A stretch of 18,525 bases of DNA. Origin: Hydrogenovibrio sp. UBA654 (lineage in GTDB: Bacteria; Pseudomonadota; Gammaproteobacteria; Thiomicrospirales; Thiomicrospiraceae). The position numbers and the translations under genes were made by a program. Of this stretch, positions 14,918 to 18,525 are shown in pieces. Where the stretch lies: positions 58,106-76,630 of the forward strand of contig DBOE01000051.1 of assembly GCA_002299585.1 (NCBI GenBank). The letters are read 5' to 3'. The notes beneath the pieces are model-generated. The model saw only the letters and a program-made list of their open reading frames with translations. It had not been told where the DNA came from and did no database searches. The first letter of the stretch is position 1; each line of letters starts with the position of its first letter.

Positions 14918-16172
14918 TCAATGATCCCTGCGGAGGTTGTAATCTAAGTATTGGTAATACATCATCACGCCAACTTTGGGTCATATTCTGAAATGGTCCA
15001 TCATAAAATTCCTCTAACCGTGTAAAACAATCAGAAGTAACAGTGGATGTAGCCATATATAAGCTTGTACAATGAGTTTTAAGTAAGTTTAGATCGCTAA
15101 GCACCGTTGTTATATCAGTACCTAATTTTTCTGCCAGAGTGTTGTTACCTTCTTCGGCTATTAACCAATCGTCAAAACCGACATTGGTTGCCTTGTTTGC
15201 GGGGCTACCACCATAATAAAGTTCTTGAAAAGACACAGTATTAGCGATTAAGTTATCCAAAGAAATTTTAGCATTCGGTGATTCTACATCTGCAGGGCAA
15301 ACCGCATCCGTACCACAACTTGGTGTTGTACCAGTTCTACCCCCCCCCATAGGCTGGTCTAACTTATCTTCTTTACCTACATCCGCTAAATAATACATAG
15401 CATCAGCAATATTATTTAAAGTAACCAAAACATCAAGGTGTGAATTTTTCATGGTTCCTAAAAAATCACCATCGGCAGGATCCCAGCGTTCTTTGATTTT
15501 ATTTGTAGTAATAACCACATCAGCAATAACTGCTTTCATATAATTACAACGACGCAATTGTTTTACTGCTTCAGATAAAGCATTAAAAGTTTCAAGCTGG
15601 ATCTCAGTTGAATCACAAGTATGATTAGAGTTTGGATCAACAAATAATAAATATTCAAGTGCATCCATGCCTCGCCTATTGATTGCATAGCCAGGATTTG
15701 CATTATTTTCTGCTAGTTTAAAATCAATATTACAACTACTGGTTAAGGGCCAAGAATAAACAACTTCAATACCCCGTTCACCATCCAAAGCTGGGCCAAG
15801 CCCTTGTTCTTTTGCACTATGTGATAAGGAGTGTTGTAGCACAGGCATTGCAGCTTTAAAAGCATTTTGTGCCGCCTGCCTTTTGGTTGAACTGGCAATG
15901 CTAGTAGTATTAGCACAATATTCATAAATGCTGCTTTTTAATGTTATTGTTGCAGTAGCTAACTGCCCATAACCTGCATACATAATGTCCGCAGAATTCT
16001 CAATCAACTGCTGATGCTTAGTGAATTTAGATACATAATTACTACCACTGTTGTTATCCACAGAATTTCTATCACAAGAAACACTGCCCAAAGCTAGTAG
16101 TATAACTAGACTAAAGCCTACTATATAGACTAATCTAGGAGCTATATTTTTAAGTATTATTTGACGATTCAT
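14904..16172 (-). CDS. Imelysin-like (peptidase M75 family) lipoprotein, putative iron uptake component
   Basis: This 422-residue protein matches the imelysin/IrpA-like family of mostly helical periplasmic or surface proteins linked to iron uptake. The family centre GMDALEYLLFVD (168-179) is clear. In several members this place is GxHxxE, with His and Glu proposed as metal ligands; here it is G-M-D-A-L-E, with Asp170 in place of His and Glu173 kept. Several Cys suggest disulfides. The N terminus is a hydrophobic signal followed by GSVSC (29-33), an imperfect lipobox. Peptidase activity is not established for the family. A G9 run on the coding strand (plus 15340-15348) encodes Met-Gly-Gly-Gly (275-278): one extra G gives an immediate TAG, one fewer gives a stop after about 18 codons. 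It is the first gene of the imelysin-DUF1513-TonB receptor operon. Confidence 0.88.
   Translation of the reverse strand: MNRQIILKNIAPRLVYIVGFSLVILLALGSVSCDRNSVDNNSGSNYVSKFTKHQQLIENSADIMYAGYGQLATATITLKSSIYEYCANTTSIASSTKRQAAQNAFKAAMPVLQHSLSHSAKEQGLGPALDGERGIEVVYSWPLTSSCNIDFKLAENNANPGYAINRRGMDALEYLLFVDPNSNHTCDSTEIQLETFNALSEAVKQLRRCNYMKAVIADVVITTNKIKERWDPADGDFLGTMKNSHLDVLVTLNNIADAMYYLADVGKEDKLDQPMGGGRTGTTPSCGTDAVCPADVESPNAKISLDNLIANTVSFQELYYGGSPANKATNVGFDDWLIAEEGNNTLAEKLGTDITTVLSDLNLLKTHCTSLYMATSTVTSDCFTRLEEFYDGPFQNMTQSWRDDVLPILRLQPPQGSLNDAD
15340..15348 (-). repeat. G9 homopolymer tract inside the imelysin gene
   Basis: Nine consecutive C on the plus strand (nine G in the coding sense) lie in codons 275-278, in a loop-like Gly-rich stretch before a Cys-containing segment. 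It matches the length of the tract in the TolC-type gene and is a candidate phase-variation switch. Confidence 0.9.
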
Positions 16173-16261
16173 TTTAACTAAAATCTTATTTTAAATTAGA
16201 ATTATTTAAGAGTAACATATATTGCACTCTACCTAATAACTATTTACAATTAATAAACTCT

Positions 16262-16290
16262 TTGCAAGTGATAATGGTTTGTGTTTTAAT
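16262..16290 (+). promoter_or_regulatory. Probable promoter of the DUF4856 gene with a Fur-box-like half site
   Basis: A -35 box TTGCAA (16262-16267) and a -10 box TTTAAT (16285-16290) are 17 bp apart. Between them lies TGATAAT (16269-16275), identical to one arm of the 7-1-7 Fur box, but the second arm (16277-16283) matches poorly. TTGCAA is its own reverse complement, so it might serve both divergent directions, though I see no well-spaced -10 on the minus strand. Iron control by Fur would suit the genes but is only weakly supported by sequence. Confidence 0.4.
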
Positions 16291-16355
16291 ATCTAATCAT
16301 AAGTTTTTAACTTAAAGCTTTTCAATTTTTTAAACTATTTTAAAGGCAGAACATT

Positions 16356-17867
16356 ATGTTTAACAAAAAACGACTTACTTTATTGTCAACAGCTATGGCA
16401 GTATCTGTACTTGGCTCAGGTTGTGGTGGAGACAGCAAAACTAGTAGTCCTAGTGGCCCCCAAGCTTTTCAAAAACCTTCAACCTATACCGGCTTTCCTA
16501 TCACTTTAGCAGGTGGCACAAGCACTTCAGGCACATCTGTATCCTATAAAGGTCAAATGGCTCGTCATGTATTGCGTGAGCAGGTTAAACAAATTATCAA
16601 AGTTACTGACGCAACTACAGAAGCAGAGGCGATAGAGGCGGTTAATCTTTATCTAAAAAATACCGATGGCGCGGCTGATGCAATATCAATTATTGCTCCA
16701 GTAGGTAACACTTATTTTGATATAAAAGAAACTTTATTAAATGAACTATCAACAGGTAAAAGTCTGTATAATAGTTTGTATGATACCGATGCTAGTGGTA
16801 GCCAAGCAGATCCAATCCCAGGGGTTAGTAATACTGATAGAAATGTCACCATGGGTGTACCAGGGAATAAAACTGCCAAAGAAGTTATGGACTTATGGGT
16901 AGCTAACTTTGCCCGTAATCATGTTAGTACCTCCGGTGGTTATATTGACATGGAATTTGGTTACGACTATCAACAGTTATTCCCTAAATTCATTATGGGT
17001 GCGGTTTTCTACAATCAGGCAGTTGATAAATATCTTGATGAATACATAACCACCCCTAGTATAAAAGATAATGGCACAGCCTATAAACCTGGCAAACACT
17101 ACACAGGTAAAGAACATTCATGGGATGAAGGTTTTGGCTATTTTGGTGCTGCGGCTAACTATAGTGTGCTAACTGCTGAGCAAAATTATAAAGTTAAAAA
17201 ACAAGATGGAACAGTATTTGCTAATGCTGACTGGGATGGAGATGGCAAGGTTTCACTCTACACTGAATATACTTCAGGCCCAGCTTATTACACAGCCTCT
17301 TTTGATAAGGATACCACTCCTATCACTCCTAGCTCCTACGGTGCAGACATGATGAGTGCTTGGTTAACTGGTCGTACTTTAATCACCAATACTGTTGATG
17401 CTAGTGGTAATGCACGCAATCTAACTGATGCCGAGCGTGTTAATCTAGTTGCTCAAGCTACTATTATTAAAAGTAACTGGGAAATGGTATTAGCTGAAGC
17501 TGTATATAAATATATAGGGCAAACACATGAAAAAATAGTAGATTTACAACAAAATGCTGGTGATACCACTAAAATAAAAAGCTACTTTAAAGCTTGGGCT
17601 GAAGCAAAAGGCTTTATGTTATCATTACAATATGGTGGTTCAGTTTCTAAAATCAACAAAACTAAGTTTGATGAAATTGATAGTATAATAGGTTACGGTC
17701 CAGTATTAGAAGATGGTAGCCAAGTTAATGGGGTATCTGCAAATACTTTCTCTAAAAGTACTACTAATGCTGAAGGTTTAAATTCTTACAAAAATAGCCT
17801 AAAAGCAGTGCAAACTAAGCTTGATGCTTTGTATACTTTAAAAGTTAAGCAACATTCAATACCCTAA
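16356..17867 (+). CDS. DUF4856 family lipoprotein, putative surface or periplasmic metal-uptake partner
   Basis: This 503-residue protein matches DUF4856, a family of unknown function usually next to imelysin and TonB receptor genes. An export signal ends in LGSGCGG, with Cys23 the likely lipidation site (the lipobox is imperfect) and a flexible Ser/Pro/Gly linker after it. The family opening VSYKGQMARHVLREQVKQI (62-80) and the hallmark GKEHSWDEGFGYFGAAANYS (251-270) are clear. Just after comes DWDGDGKVSLYTEY (292-305), a Ca-binding-loop-like stretch with Asp at positions 1, 3 and 5 and Gly at 6, although the acidic residue at the end is one place late for a canonical EF-hand. The gene is divergent from the imelysin operon, starts after an AAAGG site, and is followed by two hairpins. 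Molecular role unknown; a link to iron or metal capture is inferred from context. Confidence 0.85.
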   Translation: MFNKKRLTLLSTAMAVSVLGSGCGGDSKTSSPSGPQAFQKPSTYTGFPITLAGGTSTSGTSVSYKGQMARHVLREQVKQIIKVTDATTEAEAIEAVNLYLKNTDGAADAISIIAPVGNTYFDIKETLLNELSTGKSLYNSLYDTDASGSQADPIPGVSNTDRNVTMGVPGNKTAKEVMDLWVANFARNHVSTSGGYIDMEFGYDYQQLFPKFIMGAVFYNQAVDKYLDEYITTPSIKDNGTAYKPGKHYTGKEHSWDEGFGYFGAAANYSVLTAEQNYKVKKQDGTVFANADWDGDGKVSLYTEYTSGPAYYTASFDKDTTPITPSSYGADMMSAWLTGRTLITNTVDASGNARNLTDAERVNLVAQATIIKSNWEMVLAEAVYKYIGQTHEKIVDLQQNAGDTTKIKSYFKAWAEAKGFMLSLQYGGSVSKINKTKFDEIDSIIGYGPVLEDGSQVNGVSANTFSKSTTNAEGLNSYKNSLKAVQTKLDALYTLKVKQHSIP

Positions 17868-17887
17868 GATATTTATCTAAAAATATC
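17868..17887 (+). terminator. Hairpin directly after the DUF4856 stop codon
   Basis: GATATTT (17868-17874) and AAATATC (17881-17887) form a perfect but AT-rich 7-bp stem with a 6-nt loop right after the TAA. It probably adds little termination by itself and sits just before the stronger hairpin. Confidence 0.35.
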
Positions 17888-17893
17888 TATCTC

Positions 17894-17930
17894 AGCCAAA
17901 AGTAGTTCACAAAAACTGCTTTTGGCTTTA
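17894..17930 (+). terminator. Rho-independent-type terminator of the DUF4856 gene
   Basis: A 14-bp stem (17894-17907 with 17914-17927, one G-T wobble) with a 6-nt loop is followed by a short T run. It is the most stable hairpin I found in the window. It ends plus-strand transcription before the convergent transposase gene. Confidence 0.75.
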
Positions 17931-17945
17931 AAACTTAGAAACTTA

Positions 17946-17955
17946 GGGGTCAGGT
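17946..17955. repeat. GGGGTCAGGT element flanking the Y1-type transposase
   Basis: The decamer lies 12 bp downstream of the transposase stop codon. Sequence of this form is often seen next to Y1/REP-associated transposase genes in proteobacteria, so it may be part of the element end. Its match is by memory, and the partner end would be outside the window. Confidence 0.4.
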
Positions 17956-17967
17956 AACAACTACAAC

Positions 17968-18525
17968 TCATCCTCTACTCCTCTTTATTACAGAAAAAAT
18001 AGCCTGCTGTGATACACCCAATACTTTAGCAATCATCTGCTGAGAGTAACCTTCTTTATAGGCTTTGACTATCTGTTCATTTCTCTTTTTTAACTCTTTT
18101 ATTTTTGAAAATTGATTTTTTAGTTTAGCTTCACCTGGCTTTTTATCACTATTTGGGGCTTCTACTAGACTGGCGGCTTTTCTCATCTCTTCTAGTTGTG
18201 CGGTGTTCACAGTAGTATTTAAAAATACTTTTATAGCGTCTGTATCTTCTTTATAGTTTTGCACTATCCATGATTGTTTTAAACACTCAGGGACATTTTC
18301 ACTATCTAAAAAGTAGTTGTATGAGCTGTATGGGTATTCTTCTAGTTGTTTTACCATGTTTGCTTTGAGTGGGTTTTGTTCTATGTAGAGCATGAGCGTA
18401 TAAAAATACGCTTCATCTGTGACATACCATGATTTAAATCTTCCTTGCCATAGGTGTCCTGTTCTTTTATATTTTTTGTTAAAGTAGATAGCATAATTCA
18501 TATTGAGCTGTCGCATATACTTTGA
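17968..18525 (-). CDS. REP-associated tyrosine (Y1-type) transposase, 5' end missing
   Basis: This is the C-terminal part of an IS200-related Y1 transposase (REP-associated or RAYT-like). The reading frame stays open to the right edge with SKY before the first visible Met, and that Met lies inside the conserved segment YMRQLNMNYAIYFNKKYKRT, so the true start and the HUH metal-binding histidines are outside the window. Visible are GHLWQGRFKS (about 20-29 from that Met), YIEQNPLKANMV (about 44-55, the conserved Y-I-x-x-N-P segment thought to carry the catalytic Tyr), YPYSSYNYF, and a C-terminal helix-turn-helix, QMIAKVLGVSQQAIFSVIKR. It appears intact as far as it goes. Whether it serves REP repeats in this genome cannot be judged here. 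Confidence 0.85.
   Translation of the reverse strand, partial: SKYMRQLNMNYAIYFNKKYKRTGHLWQGRFKSWYVTDEAYFYTLMLYIEQNPLKANMVKQLEEYPYSSYNYFLDSENVPECLKQSWIVQNYKEDTDAIKVFLNTTVNTAQLEEMRKAASLVEAPNSDKKPGEAKLKNQFSKIKELKKRNEQIVKAYKEGYSQQMIAKVLGVSQQAIFSVIKRSRG

Noticed and set aside
17894..17927. The long hairpin as a REP element mobilised by the adjacent transposase
   Set aside because: It is AT-rich with no typical REP head sequence or further copies in the window, and it sits where a terminator is expected for the DUF4856 gene.
1..18525. CRISPR arrays, prophage genes, toxin-antitoxin pairs or retron-like elements
   Set aside because: No regularly spaced repeats, phage structural genes, small toxin pairs or reverse transcriptase motifs were seen on either strand.

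Overview
The window reads as a chromosomal segment of an AT-rich gammaproteobacterium (roughly one third G+C by eye). The ubiE-ubiJ-ubiB gene order, with the accessory protein UbiJ, is typical of Gammaproteobacteria, and the housekeeping genes (rplM, ubiE, ubiB) are complete and normal in length apart from rplM, which the window edge cuts. I cannot name a genus from the sequence alone.

Layout. The left edge holds the 5' part of rplM (ribosomal protein L13, minus strand) with a good promoter and a leader of about 170 nt. Next comes a stand-alone ModE-type DNA-binding protein (minus), divergent from a GGDEF diguanylate cyclase (plus). The cyclase ends only 10 bp from a convergent three-gene minus-strand RND efflux operon (TolC-type outer membrane factor, lipoprotein adaptor, inner membrane pump). 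A 358-bp divergent intergenic region separates this operon from a plus-strand ubiquinone operon: DUF971 protein, ubiE, ubiJ, ubiB. After ubiB lies a minus-strand cluster of imelysin-like lipoprotein, Tat-exported DUF1513 protein and FecA-like TonB-dependent receptor, with a divergent DUF4856 lipoprotein gene. The right edge is an incomplete REP-associated (Y1-type) transposase, separated from the DUF4856 gene by a strong hairpin terminator.

How the genes work together. The imelysin, DUF1513, TonB receptor and DUF4856 proteins look like one envelope system, most likely for uptake of iron or another metal complex. It has outer membrane, periplasmic and lipoprotein parts but no inner membrane permease here. 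This is the best candidate in the window for a poorly described system. The RND genes form a complete tripartite pump. The ubi genes serve ubiquinone synthesis.

Most notable signals. (1) Nine-base G tracts lie in frame in the TolC-type gene and in the imelysin gene, and a seven-base G tract in the TonB receptor gene. All three encode envelope proteins, and I checked that plus or minus one base at the two nine-base tracts, and minus one at the seven-base tract, gives early stops. They are candidates for phase variation. (2) A 14-bp motif TAAGGAGnnnCTkA occurs five times, always on the plus strand and only in the two large divergent intergenic regions, as two pairs plus one copy inside a long inverted repeat. 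It may be an operator or a GGA-type RNA-binding site. (3) The RND pump has Asp-Ala in TM4 and Arg in TM10 in place of the Asp-Asp and Lys of AcrB.
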